Assembly (NCBI RefSeq): GCF_034263275.1
Contig: NZ_CP139559.1
Coordinates: 1,302,001-1,366,000 of the forward strand
Length of the DNA: 64,000 bases
Direction: 5' to 3'
DNA from: Mucilaginibacter sp. cycad4
GTDB lineage: Bacteria; Bacteroidota; Bacteroidia; Sphingobacteriales; Sphingobacteriaceae
Shown piece after piece: positions 9,858-17,997 of this stretch. The stretch's first letter is position 1. Each line of letters opens with the position of its first letter. The notes beneath the pieces are model-generated. The model was given only the letters and a program-made list of their open reading frames with translations. It searched no databases and had not been told where the DNA came from. A program made the translations under genes and the position numbers.

Positions 9858-10286
9858 ATGAAAGCCAAAAGTACAAAATCAGTTGCCCTTGCCGACTCGG
9901 CAGGGGTAGACAGTTATATGCGAAAGCTTGATCATCCATTAAAGGAGGTATTAGGAGCGCTGAGAAAAATTATCCTGGCTATTGACGATGAAATTGGCGA
10001 GCACATCAAGTGGAATGCACCGAGCTTTTTATATATCGGAGAAATGAAGCCCTTTGATCCTAAAGAGTATAAGAGATATATTATTGTTTCAAACGTATAC
10101 CAAAAAGATTGTATCAGGCTGGTATTCCCTACTGGAGCAAAGATTAACGATACATCAGGTTTGCTTTCCGGCGATTATGCAGACGGCCGCCGGTTGGCTT
10201 TTTTTCACAATATGGAAGAAGTTAAGGCAAAAGAAGAAGCTTTGCGAAACGTTGTAAAAACCTGGTTGACTTTGCTGGATAAATAA
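9858..10286 (+). CDS. DUF1801 (YdhG-like) domain protein
   Basis: A 142-residue soluble protein with the DUF1801 pattern: LDHPLKEVLGALRKIILAIDDEIGEHIKWNAPSF (residues about 24-57) followed by a beta-rich half with RLVFPTGAKI and a C-terminal helix. These proteins have an iron chaperone/frataxin-like fold, but the function of most members is unknown. The ankyrin gene starts 12 bases downstream behind a clear AGGAGA ribosome site, so the two are probably co-transcribed. Confidence 0.8.
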   Translation: MKAKSTKSVALADSAGVDSYMRKLDHPLKEVLGALRKIILAIDDEIGEHIKWNAPSFLYIGEMKPFDPKEYKRYIIVSNVYQKDCIRLVFPTGAKINDTSGLLSGDYADGRRLAFFHNMEEVKAKEEALRNVVKTWLTLLDK

Positions 10287-10298
10287 AAGGAGAAAGCC

Positions 10299-10994
10299 AT
10301 GATCAAATTTATTCAATACATAAAAGATCTCAGTCCTGAAGCTGTTAATGCTTTGATTGAAAAAGATCACAGATGGCTTACCTGGGCCGAAGACAGCGGT
10401 AAAAACGCACTTCATTACCTGTGCGGCATTGAAATCGCCAAACGCCCTGAAAAAGCCGAAGAAAGTTTGACCATGCTTAAATTATTGCTGGCAAAAGGGA
10501 TGGATATCAATTCAATCCACCGGATAAAAGAGGAATGCGGCTTTTTTCCGGCCACCCCACTTTGGTATGCTTATACCCGCGGAAGAAATAAGCTGTTATA
10601 TGAATATTTGCTGGCTAATGGCGCCAATCCGGAGCATTGCATGTATGCCATAACCTGGTATAATGATGTAGAAGCCGCCGGTCTGTTTAAAAGCTATGGA
10701 GCACAAACAGACCCAGGTGCGGGAAATGACAGCCCGTTCATGGCCGCATTCAACTGGAAACGCTTTGAAGTGGCCGAATGGTTTTTAAGCAATGGTGCCG
10801 ATGTAAACTTTGTCGATAAAGACGGGAATACTGCACTTTTTTATGCAGTGAAACGAAAGTATAAGCTGGATCAGATAAGATTGTTGCTGAAATATGGCGC
10901 CGACTTTAATATAGACAATAAACAAGGGATATCAGCTAAGAAATTGGCAGAACAAAATAATCAGGCCGGGGTTTTGAAGTTGTTTACCGCTTGA
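10299..10994 (+). CDS. Ankyrin-repeat protein
   Basis: A 231-residue cytoplasmic protein contains about four to five ankyrin repeats, visible as GKNALHYLCG, LLAKGMDINS, SPFMAAFNWKRFEVAEWFLSNGADVNFVDKDGNTALFYAVKR and LLLKYGADFNIDNKQGISAKKLAEQNN. Ankyrin repeats usually bind another protein; the partner is unknown. The ATG at 10299 follows AGGAGAAAGCC, a strong ribosome site for this group. It is probably in an operon with the DUF1801 gene. Confidence 0.85.
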   Translation: MIKFIQYIKDLSPEAVNALIEKDHRWLTWAEDSGKNALHYLCGIEIAKRPEKAEESLTMLKLLLAKGMDINSIHRIKEECGFFPATPLWYAYTRGRNKLLYEYLLANGANPEHCMYAITWYNDVEAAGLFKSYGAQTDPGAGNDSPFMAAFNWKRFEVAEWFLSNGADVNFVDKDGNTALFYAVKRKYKLDQIRLLLKYGADFNIDNKQGISAKKLAEQNNQAGVLKLFTA

Positions 10995-11176
10995 AGGTAA
11001 GAAATGATTATAGGCATGCTTTTAAACAGATAGCCCATAACAATATTTGCAGCGCAGTACCCTGCAGTAGTAACTTATTTATAGCGCCCATTATAAATTG
11101 CTGTCGACTTCGTAGGTGCCTCCTAATCTACGTGTAAACATCGCCATTTTAGTATTCACAATCTGCCCATTTTATT

Positions 11177-11184
11177 TAATTTTG
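11177..11184 (+). promoter_or_regulatory. Possible -7 element (TAATTTTG) of argS
   Basis: This fits the Bacteroidota -7 consensus TAnnTTTG and ends only 4 bases before the argS ATG. I see no clear -33 element, so confidence is low. Confidence 0.3.
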
Positions 11185-11188
11185 CCGA

Positions 11189-13117
11189 ATGGATTTTATC
11201 ATAGAAGCAGCCGTAAAAGCAGTTAAACAATTATACCAAACTGACATTGAACCGGCTGCCGTTAGCATACAGGAAACCCGTAAGGAGTTTGAAGGACAAG
11301 TAACTATAGTAACCTTTCCGTTCACCAAATTTTCGCGCAAAGGACCTGAACAAACAGGTGCCGAAATAGGGGAGTACCTTAAAAGTGAATTGAAGGAAGT
11401 TGCTTCCTTTAACGTGATCAAAGGTTTTTTGAACCTTTCCATAACCGACGAATACTGGATCGGTCGTTTATATAACCAGATTACTGCCGATGACTTCGCG
11501 GTAGCAAAACCTAACGGGCAAAAGGTAATGGTGGAGTATTCATCGCCCAATACCAATAAACCGTTGCACCTTGGCCATATCCGTAATAACCTTTTAGGCT
11601 ATTCGGTTGCCGAAATTTTGGCGGCCGATGGCTATGACGTGGTCAAAACCAACCTGGTTAATGATCGTGGCATCCATATTTGTAAATCCATGCTGGCCTG
11701 GCAAAAATTCGGTAATGGCGAAACGCCTGAATCTTCGGGCATGAAAGGCGATCACCTGGTAGGTAAATATTATGTGCTTTTTGATAAAGAACTGAGAGAG
11801 CAGCTTAAACCGGTTTTGAACGAAGTTTACGAGAAGCATGATCTTTCGGCCTTTAAAGAAAATCAGAAAGTAAAAATAGAAGAATCGTTAGCTACCATAG
11901 CCAAGGTAAAGGAAAAACGTGGACAAACAGAGGAGGCAAACCAAAAGCTTATCAGCGAACTTAATGAGAAAATCGCAGGCGAAGAGGATAAAATTAAGGA
12001 GATAGCTAAAAATGCTACTCCAATCATGGTTGAAACCCAGCAAATGCTCCAGAAATGGGAGGCCGGTGATGAAGAGGTAATGAACCTGTGGAGAACCATG
12101 AATGGTTGGGTATACGCCGGTTTTGCTGAAACTTACAAGCAACTGGGTGTTGACTTTGATAAATACTATTACGAATCGAATACCTATCTGTTAGGTAAAG
12201 ATATTATTGAAGAAGGCCTTGCGAAAGGCGTATTCTTTAAAAAAGCCGATAACTCTGTATGGATCGACCTTACCTCAGATGGGCTTGACGAAAAACTGGT
12301 GCTTCGTGGCGATGGTACTTCCGTTTATATTACCCAGGACATGGGTACTGCACAATTGAAGTACAACGATTATCACATGGATAAGTCAATCTATGTAGTG
12401 GGTAACGAACAGGATTATCATTTTAAAGTGCTGTTCCTGATCTTACAAAAATTAGGTAAAACAGGCTCGGACGGTTTGTTCCATCTTTCATATGGCATGG
12501 TTGATTTGCCTTCGGGCAAAATGAAATCGCGTGAGGGAACAGTAGTTGATGCCGATGACCTGATGGCTGAGATGGAGACTACAGCTAAAGAACAAACCGA
12601 AGCCATGGGTAAAGTTGATGCTTTTAGTGAAGAAGATAAGGTTGCATTATATCATACCATTGGTATGGGGGCCCTTAAATACTTCCTGTTAAAAGTTGAT
12701 CCAAAAAAACGTTTGCTGTTTGATCCCAATGAATCAGTAGATTTCCAGGGGCATACGGGGCCGTTTATTCAATATACCCACGCCCGGATTAAATCGGTAT
12801 TAAGCAGGGCTGATTATCAACCGGCAATAAAACCGGTAGTAACTGAATTAGCAGGCGTTGAGCGCGATCTGATCGTTTTGCTCAACAAATACCCAGAAAC
12901 AGTTAAAGAGGCGGCCAAAGGTTATAGTCCGGCTGTTATTGCCAACTATGTATATGAGCTTGCCAAAACTTATAACAAGTTTTACCACGAAAAATCAATA
13001 TTACAGGCCGAGGATGAGGATTCAAAGCAATTCAGATTGCATTTATCTGCCTCGTCAGCAAAAGTGATCAGCAAAGGGATGAAGCTTTTAGGCATTGAAG
13101 TGCCGGAGAGGATGTAG
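11189..13117 (+). CDS. argS: Arginyl-tRNA synthetase
   Basis: This 642-residue class I aminoacyl-tRNA synthetase charges tRNA-Arg in the cytoplasm. The N-terminal Add-1 domain binds the tRNA elbow. The HIGH-type motif is HLGH at residues 127-130 (EYSSPNTNKPLHLGHIRNNL), and the KMSKS-type loop is KMKSR at 444-448, as is usual in Bacteroidota. The C-terminal DALR anticodon-binding domain ends in the typical LLGIEVPERM. A charged helical insert (about 225-275, KIEESLATIAKVKEKRG) is coiled-coil-like and makes the protein longer than the E. coli enzyme (577). The gene is essential and appears monocistronic. Confidence 0.97.
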   Translation: MDFIIEAAVKAVKQLYQTDIEPAAVSIQETRKEFEGQVTIVTFPFTKFSRKGPEQTGAEIGEYLKSELKEVASFNVIKGFLNLSITDEYWIGRLYNQITADDFAVAKPNGQKVMVEYSSPNTNKPLHLGHIRNNLLGYSVAEILAADGYDVVKTNLVNDRGIHICKSMLAWQKFGNGETPESSGMKGDHLVGKYYVLFDKELREQLKPVLNEVYEKHDLSAFKENQKVKIEESLATIAKVKEKRGQTEEANQKLISELNEKIAGEEDKIKEIAKNATPIMVETQQMLQKWEAGDEEVMNLWRTMNGWVYAGFAETYKQLGVDFDKYYYESNTYLLGKDIIEEGLAKGVFFKKADNSVWIDLTSDGLDEKLVLRGDGTSVYITQDMGTAQLKYNDYHMDKSIYVVGNEQDYHFKVLFLILQKLGKTGSDGLFHLSYGMVDLPSGKMKSREGTVVDADDLMAEMETTAKEQTEAMGKVDAFSEEDKVALYHTIGMGALKYFLLKVDPKKRLLFDPNESVDFQGHTGPFIQYTHARIKSVLSRADYQPAIKPVVTELAGVERDLIVLLNKYPETVKEAAKGYSPAVIANYVYELAKTYNKFYHEKSILQAEDEDSKQFRLHLSASSAKVISKGMKLLGIEVPERM

Positions 13118-13118
13118 A

Positions 13119-13230
13119 GCCCCCTAACCCCCTAAAGGGGGAACAATAGCGATTAAAAAAGCCTTTAGCGGATAAAAAATTGCTAAAGGCTTTCCTATTT
13201 TATAACTCCCCCTTTAGGGGGTCGGGGGGC
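13119..13230. repeat. 24-bp imperfect inverted repeat enclosing a terminator
   Basis: The left arm 13119-13142 and the right arm 13207-13230 pair at 22 of 24 positions; each arm itself contains CCCCCTAAAGGGGG-like palindromic sequence. The element starts 2 bases after the argS stop and lies just outside the YXWGXW gene. The arms look like a dispersed intergenic repeat. Confidence 0.75.
13155..13200. terminator. Bidirectional terminator between argS and the YXWGXW gene
   Basis: GCCTTTAGC (13161-13169) pairs with GCTAAAGGC (13182-13190). It has an A-run before and T-rich sequence after, so it can act for both convergent genes. Confidence 0.75.
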
Positions 13231-13234
13231 GAGG

Positions 13235-13525
13235 CTATCTCCAATATCCCTTCATCCAAATATACCCACGATTAGTTGGTTGCCAGTGACCTCGTACATA
13301 TACGCGATTGTATCTTGGCCTTGCGTAAAAGCCCTGGCGGTAAACGTAACGGTTTCCGTGCCATACCCATTCTCCGGGTACCCAAACTGCATTAGGGTAG
13401 GGTGCTACCGGGCGTACGTAAACCGGTTCAACGGGTTGCTCGGTTACATAGGCCTGGCCTGCGCATGATGCAAATAATGAGCCTGTTAGGGCAAGCACTA
13501 TTCCTAATTTAACAATGGTTTTCAT
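13235..13525 (-). CDS. YXWGXW-repeat lipoprotein
   Basis: A 96-residue precursor has a signal peptide with the lipobox FASC (Cys20), so the mature protein is a small lipoprotein of about 76 residues. It has three WxPGxW/YVRGHW-type repeats (VWVPGEWVWHGNRYVYRQGF, RVYVRGHWQPTNRGY, IWMKGYW), the signature of the YXWGXW (WXXGXW) family. Such proteins are common in proteobacterial and Bacteroidota envelopes, with no assigned function. Confidence 0.85.
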   Translation of the reverse strand: MKTIVKLGIVLALTGSLFASCAGQAYVTEQPVEPVYVRPVAPYPNAVWVPGEWVWHGNRYVYRQGFYARPRYNRVYVRGHWQPTNRGYIWMKGYWR

Positions 13526-13594
13526 TTTAAGATGTTTTTAGTTGTTCAGTATAATAACTATTGACAACTTCAAACATCGAAAGTTTAACCGCGC

Positions 13595-14485
13595 TTAGGC
13601 ACAGAATTTATCAGCTACAACCAGATCTTTACTGCCTGCGGTGTATTTATAAAATCCACTTCCTGTTTTAGCTCCTAAATGGCCTGCCGTAACCATGTTT
13701 ACCAATAATGGACAAGGGGCATATTTAGGATTGCCGAAACCATCATGTAATACTTTCAAAATGGCAAGGCAAACATCAAGTCCAATAAAATCGGCTAATT
13801 GCAGCGGCCCCATCGGGTGTGCCATACCCAGTTTCATCACTGTATCAATTTCCTGCACGCCGGCAACGCCTTCATACAAGGTATAAATAGCCTCGTTTAT
13901 CATGGGCATCAAAATGCGGTTGGCTACAAAGCCGGGATAGTCATTTACCTCCACCGGGTCTTTACCCAACGTGCGCGAAAGCTCCATGATGGTTTCGGTA
14001 ACAGCATCGGTAGTGGCATAACCCCTGATCACTTCAACCAGTTTCATCACCGGCACCGGGTTCATGAAATGCATGCCAATCACATTGCCTGGGTTTTTAG
14101 TAACTGAAGCAATTTTGGTGATAGAAATAGATGAGGTGTTGGACGCTACTATCACGGTATCTTTGCAAATTTCGCTAAGCTGTTTAAATAGTTTCAGCTT
14201 AGTTTCCTGGTTTTCGGTGGCGGCTTCAATTACAAGGTCGGCATGTTGAGCGCCTTCGGCTAAATCGGTAAAAACGCGGATGCGGCTTAGGGTTTCAGTT
14301 TTTGCCTCTTCGTTAATAGTGCCTTTTTTTACCTGCCTGTCCAGGTTATTGCTGATAGTTTGCAGGGCTTTGCTTAGCGCATCGTCGCTGATATCAACCA
14401 GTGATACCTCAAAGCCATGCTGGGCAAATGTGTGGGCAATGCCGTTGCCCATAGTGCCTGAACCAATTACGGTAATGTTTTTCAT
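13595..14485 (-). CDS. 3-hydroxybutyryl-CoA dehydrogenase
   Basis: A 296-residue NAD-dependent enzyme that interconverts 3-hydroxyacyl-CoA and 3-oxoacyl-CoA. The Rossmann motif GSGTMG is at residues 8-13 (MKNITVIGSGTMGNGIAHTF). The catalytic His lies in GMHFMNPVPVMKLVEVIRG, and the C-terminal helical domain has DYPGFVANRILMPMINEA and GMAHPMGPLQLADFIGLD. I place the start at 14485, not at a further upstream ATG at 14608, because the family begins exactly here and the longer form would overlap bioD. It lies 49 bases downstream of bioD on the same strand. Confidence 0.93.
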   Translation of the reverse strand: MKNITVIGSGTMGNGIAHTFAQHGFEVSLVDISDDALSKALQTISNNLDRQVKKGTINEEAKTETLSRIRVFTDLAEGAQHADLVIEAATENQETKLKLFKQLSEICKDTVIVASNTSSISITKIASVTKNPGNVIGMHFMNPVPVMKLVEVIRGYATTDAVTETIMELSRTLGKDPVEVNDYPGFVANRILMPMINEAIYTLYEGVAGVQEIDTVMKLGMAHPMGPLQLADFIGLDVCLAILKVLHDGFGNPKYAPCPLLVNMVTAGHLGAKTGSGFYKYTAGSKDLVVADKFCA

Positions 14486-14534
14486 AGTATATGTTTGCGA
14501 AAATGGCAATATATAGGTTATAAGGCCGCCGGTA

Positions 14535-15152
14535 TTACAAGGTAATAAACTTACCGGCCTCTTTAACAGTTTTTTTGTTGATAGTTTTAAACTCGGGAAT
14601 CTGTCCAAGATCAGCTACTTCCGAATATTCGAGGATATAGCTTTTGGAATAGATGTCCTTATCACCGTTAAAAACCACCCCCATAACCGGGATGCCGTAT
14701 TTCTTTAATGCATGTAAGGAAAGCAGGGTATGGTTAATACTGCCCAAATAGTGTTTGCTTACCAATATCACCCGGGCGTTAAGTTGTTTAATGAGATCGA
14801 TGATCAGAAAGTTATCATTCAGCGGTACCATGAGGCCGCCGGCTCCTTCTATGATTAACTGGTTATCTGTTTTAGGAAGAATAATGTTTTCCAGGTCAAT
14901 AGTTACCTTATCAAGGGCCGCAGATTTATGAGGCGAAAAGGGTTGTGTAAGTGCGTAAGCCTCAGGAAAAAAATGGCTGACCTTATTTGAGATAAGGTTT
15001 TTAACTTTCAGGGTATCGCTGTTATCAAGGTCACCCGATTGTATGGGCTTCCAGTAGTCTGCGTTTAGTTTTTCAGTTAAAATAGCCGAAACCAGGGTTT
15101 TACCTATTCCGGTATCAATACCGGTAATAAATATCGGTTGCTTATCAGGCAT
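14535..15152 (-). CDS. bioD: Dethiobiotin synthetase
   Basis: A 205-residue ATP-dependent carboxylase that closes the ureido ring of dethiobiotin from 7,8-diaminopelargonate. The P-loop is ITGIDTGIGKT (residues 9-19). The substrate lysine is in YWKPIQSG, and the second conserved motif is IIEGAGGLMVPL. The gene overlaps the 3' end of bioF by 8 bases, which implies translational coupling. The length is slightly short but within the family range. Confidence 0.93.
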   Translation of the reverse strand: MPDKQPIFITGIDTGIGKTLVSAILTEKLNADYWKPIQSGDLDNSDTLKVKNLISNKVSHFFPEAYALTQPFSPHKSAALDKVTIDLENIILPKTDNQLIIEGAGGLMVPLNDNFLIIDLIKQLNARVILVSKHYLGSINHTLLSLHALKKYGIPVMGVVFNGDKDIYSKSYILEYSEVADLGQIPEFKTINKKTVKEAGKFITL

Positions 15153-16278
15153 GTAATAATATAAATTTGTTAAGAGTTACAGCCAGCAAAGTTAATTCAT
15201 TTTCAGTATTAAAACTATGCAGGCAAATCCTGATCCGCTCGGTACCCTGTGCAACCGTTGGGCTTAAGATGGACCTCACATCAAAATTATTCATTTGCAA
15301 TTGTTTAGCCGCTTCCCTGGCCATTTCATTGCTGTTGAGCACAATACATTGAATAGGGCTATTGCTGTTTAACAAAGTGAAATTTTCGCCTGTGTTTACT
15401 TGCTGTTTAAACAACTCAATATTTCTTTTCAGGCTGATAATGGCTTCGCGGGAATTTTCCAATAGCTGATAGGCCATTTTTATAGCTGCCAACTGATGGA
15501 AAGGTGCTGCAGTAGTATAAATAAAGGAGCGTGCAAAATTGATCAAATAGTTCCGTAAGTTATTGCTTCCAAGTACTATAGCCCCGTGCCCGCCCAATGC
15601 CTTGCCAAATGTTACCACACGGGCAAAAATCCTTCGCTGTAAACCAAGTTCGCAAACCAGTCCTTTAGCGTAAAGGCCTAAAGCATGTGCCTCATCAACT
15701 ATCAGGGCTGCATTATATTTTTCAGTGAGGCTGAGAATTTCAACAAGGGGAGGAGTATCACCATCCATAGAATACACACTTTCAATAACTACATAACAAT
15801 TGCCTTTAGCCAGCTTTAGTTTGCTTTCAAGACTATCGAAGTCATTATGTTTAAAGCTGTAGCGGTTCGCGTAGCTTAATCGTGCTCCGTCGATGATAGA
15901 AGCGTGCACCAGCTCATCTAAAATAATGGTATCGCCGCGCTGGGCAAGGGACGAAAGCAGGCCAAGATTGGCATCATAGCCCGAATTAAAAAGCAAGCCG
16001 GCTTCACTGTCATGATAAGTGGCTATTTGCTTTTCCAGATCTTCGGCATATTGTATGTTTCCTGATAGCAATCTTGATCCGGCGGCACCATTGAGGCTAA
16101 GCGGATGAGTGTCCACCTCATTTACTATGCTTTGTTTTAAAACTGCTGAGCGGGCAAAGCCAAGGTAATCGTTTGAGCAAAAGTCTACCAGGCTGTTTTC
16201 GGGTTTCAATTCACGGTAGGTGCCCGATTGCTGCCGCCCGTGTAATTTGTTCTTTAAAAAATCTTCGACCGGTTTCAA
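15145..16278 (-). CDS. bioF: 8-amino-7-oxononanoate synthase
   Basis: A 377-residue PLP enzyme of the alpha-oxoamine synthase family condenses pimeloyl-ACP/CoA with alanine in the first committed biotin step. The motifs are SNDYLGFA near the N-terminus, GAAGSRLLSGN, LVHASIIDGARLS, DEAHALG for the cofactor pyridine contact, and VTFGKALGGHGA with the Schiff-base lysine. The family members KBL and serine palmitoyltransferase are less likely because bioD follows immediately. bioA and bioB are not in the window. Confidence 0.92.
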   Translation of the reverse strand: MKPVEDFLKNKLHGRQQSGTYRELKPENSLVDFCSNDYLGFARSAVLKQSIVNEVDTHPLSLNGAAGSRLLSGNIQYAEDLEKQIATYHDSEAGLLFNSGYDANLGLLSSLAQRGDTIILDELVHASIIDGARLSYANRYSFKHNDFDSLESKLKLAKGNCYVVIESVYSMDGDTPPLVEILSLTEKYNAALIVDEAHALGLYAKGLVCELGLQRRIFARVVTFGKALGGHGAIVLGSNNLRNYLINFARSFIYTTAAPFHQLAAIKMAYQLLENSREAIISLKRNIELFKQQVNTGENFTLLNSNSPIQCIVLNSNEMAREAAKQLQMNNFDVRSILSPTVAQGTERIRICLHSFNTENELTLLAVTLNKFILLHA

Positions 16279-16301
16279 TATGCTTTGTTTTGTGCAAAAA
16301 T

Positions 16302-16330
16302 AAAAAAAGCGACCATTGGTCGCTTTTTTC
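16302..16330 (-). terminator. Terminator of the Spy-like gene
   Basis: AAAAAAGCGACCA/TGGTCGCTTTTTT is a near-perfect stem with A and T runs on both sides. It lies 14 bases beyond the stop codon of the reverse gene at 16344 and upstream of bioF. Confidence 0.85.
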
Positions 16331-16343
16331 TATCTGATAATGT

Positions 16344-16703
16344 TTACTGGCCACCGCCGCCTTGTCGCATGCGGTCCATTCTTTCTTTCATTGCTTTGTC
16401 ATAAGCTGCAGCTTGTTCGGCTGTTAAAATAGCTTTGATCTTGGTGTTAGTTGCTTCCATCATTGGACGCATTGCAGAGCGCATTGCATCCCTGTCGCCA
16501 TTGGCAGCGGTTCGTACGCTATCCATTTTGGTAGCTTGTTCTTTGTAAACTGCAGTGATCTTTGTAGTTTGATCATCTGTTAATTTAAGCTGGGTTTGCA
16601 AATCCTTAGCTCTTTCTTCAGGGCTTTTCCTCATGCCGCCTTGTGCGTGGCTGGCTGCTGAAATTCCAATCAGGAAACAGCACATTAACAATAATTTTTT
16701 CAT
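16344..16703 (-). CDS. Periplasmic Spy/CpxP-like helical protein
   Basis: A 119-residue precursor has a signal peptide (MKKLLLMCCFLIGISAASHAQ) and a helical, charged mature part. It includes SPEERAKDLQTQLKLTDDQTTKI and ILTAEQAAAYDKAMKERMDRMRQ, the two LTxxQ-type elements of the Spy/CpxP-like fold, and a Gly-rich tail (GGGGQ). Family members in Proteobacteria are envelope chaperones; here a chaperone role is only inferred. It has its own terminator. Confidence 0.75.
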   Translation of the reverse strand: MKKLLLMCCFLIGISAASHAQGGMRKSPEERAKDLQTQLKLTDDQTTKITAVYKEQATKMDSVRTAANGDRDAMRSAMRPMMEATNTKIKAILTAEQAAAYDKAMKERMDRMRQGGGGQ

Positions 16704-16777
16704 CGCTTTTTAATTTAATTTACGTTTTAACGGTATGATAAAGATATATCGTAAAGGTTTAAAAAAGCTGATGTAAC

Positions 16778-17554
16778 TTAATTGTTGCCTTGCTGTAAAT
16801 TTGATATGGAACGCTGCATCTGGGCCATCATTGCTGTAAGGCTTTCCATGGTTGGTTCAGGTGAAGGAGATGGTAATTGTGTTGAGATATACCCTTTAGC
16901 TTTCCATAATTCCAGCACATCTTCGCCCGATATTTCATATGGCTCATAAACCGGATTGTCAGAAATGAGCTTTAATTTTTTGTTCTCTTTAAATTTATTA
17001 CCAATACGTTTATAAACCACGCCATCATTTTTTGATATTACCACATAGGTTTCGCCGCTTTTAACATCGCCCCAATTCTCTACATATTCACCTATTATAA
17101 TAGTACCTGATTGTAGAGGCAGCATAGAGTCACCTTTAATCTCAAAGGCACGGAAAGTGCCCTGCTTAAACATGGGTAAATAAAACTTGGGCAATTGCGC
17201 CACATATTCAGGGTCGGCATAACCGTTGAGATAGCCGGCGCTGGCCTTTACAGGCACCATTTCTATATTTTCATTTTCCTCTTTATCAACAGAAATACTC
17301 AGGATACGCAGGTTGGCAGGATTGCCTTTTGGTTTTGGCTGCCATTTCTCATTGATGGTTTCGTTGATAAAGTCATCAATAGTAACGTCAAAATAGGTTG
17401 CTAATGTTTTTAGTAGTTCGTATTTGGGGTCGGCCCGGTCTTCTTCATATGCGCCTACTAATGAACGTTTTATACCTAATTCATCCGCAAATTGCTGCTG
17501 CGTTAAACCCTTCTTTTTGCGGAGAAACTTAATATTTTGTGAAATTATTGACAT
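16778..17554 (-). CDS. XRE/S24 LexA-like self-cleaving repressor
   Basis: A 258-residue regulator has an N-terminal helix-turn-helix (residues about 6-62, KKKGLTQQQFADELGIKRSL) and a C-terminal S24 peptidase domain. The Ala-Gly cleavage site is at residues 106-107 (VKASAGYLNG). The catalytic Ser143 is in KGDSMLP and Lys182 in VVYKRIG, so the parts needed for LexA/CI-type autocleavage are all present. I prefer the start at 17554 (MSIISQNIKFLRKKKG); an ATG at 17596 is possible but lies inside the candidate operator. The tail is Pro/Gln rich. It faces the GIY-YIG-like gene across 86 bases. It is a repressor by family; the signal is unknown. Confidence 0.88.
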   Translation of the reverse strand: MSIISQNIKFLRKKKGLTQQQFADELGIKRSLVGAYEEDRADPKYELLKTLATYFDVTIDDFINETINEKWQPKPKGNPANLRILSISVDKEENENIEMVPVKASAGYLNGYADPEYVAQLPKFYLPMFKQGTFRAFEIKGDSMLPLQSGTIIIGEYVENWGDVKSGETYVVISKNDGVVYKRIGNKFKENKKLKLISDNPVYEPYEISGEDVLELWKAKGYISTQLPSPSPEPTMESLTAMMAQMQRSISNLQQGNN

Positions 17555-17577
17555 AAAATTTGGATTTGCTAAATTTA

Positions 17578-17608
17578 TTAGTAATTTTATGCTCATAAAG
17601 TTAGTAAT
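17578..17608. promoter_or_regulatory. Candidate operator between S24 repressor and GIY-YIG gene
   Basis: A perfect palindrome TTTATGCTCATAAA (17586-17599) is flanked on both sides by the direct repeat TTAGTAAT (17578-17585 and 17601-17608, 23 bases apart). The block sits in the divergent intergenic region, where an autoregulatory repressor would bind. Binding is inferred. Confidence 0.5.
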
Positions 17609-17640
17609 AATTATCTGTTCACCAAATTTTTTATCATAAA

Positions 17641-17997
17641 ATGAAACGTTTTGTTTATATCATTACCGACAGGAACCGTAAAAATCTGCATGTAGGCTTA
17701 TGTTCAGACCTGATGAAAACCATCCAGTTTTACAGCGAAATGCCAACCTTGTTTTTTGACAATGCGCAGCAGCTTAATCGTTTGGTTTACTTTGAGGAGA
17801 TCAATACCGAAGAGCAGGCTATGGAACGTTTTAAAGTGGTGAGCACTTATACACGCCCGCAAAAAGAAAAAACGATCAGAGCGGTTAACCCGGATTGGAT
17901 AGATCTGACCATTGGTTTAAAATACGAAAATGGTTTGCGCGTAAGGCCTCAGTTGCGACCGTCGTTAAATGCAAACCGCAGGGTTATGGCTTTTTAA
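17641..17997 (+). CDS. Degenerate GIY-YIG-fold protein
   Basis: A 118-residue protein aligns with UvrC/URI-type small GIY-YIG nucleases: FVYIITDRNRKNLHVGLCSDL in place of the GIY...YIG part, and VYFEEINTEEQAMERFKVVSTYTRPQKEKTIRAVNPDWIDL in place of the usual YYEEF...AIAREK..K.WSR..K..LI...NP.W.DL. The LYIG tyrosine is His, the catalytic Arg position after CSDL is Thr, and the metal-binding Glu of REK is Phe. It is therefore probably not a nuclease. The tail NANRRVMAF is basic. It overlaps the 3' end of the convergent msrB gene by 14 bases. Confidence 0.75.
   Translation: MKRFVYIITDRNRKNLHVGLCSDLMKTIQFYSEMPTLFFDNAQQLNRLVYFEEINTEEQAMERFKVVSTYTRPQKEKTIRAVNPDWIDLTIGLKYENGLRVRPQLRPSLNANRRVMAF

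Noticed and set aside
13118..13234. Insertion sequence remnant at the argS 3' end
   Set aside because: There is no transposase fragment or target duplication; the arms look like a short dispersed repeat.
14486..14608. N-terminal extension of the 3-hydroxybutyryl-CoA dehydrogenase
   Set aside because: The extra 41 residues overlap bioD and are not part of the family; the Rossmann motif starts right after the ATG at 14485.
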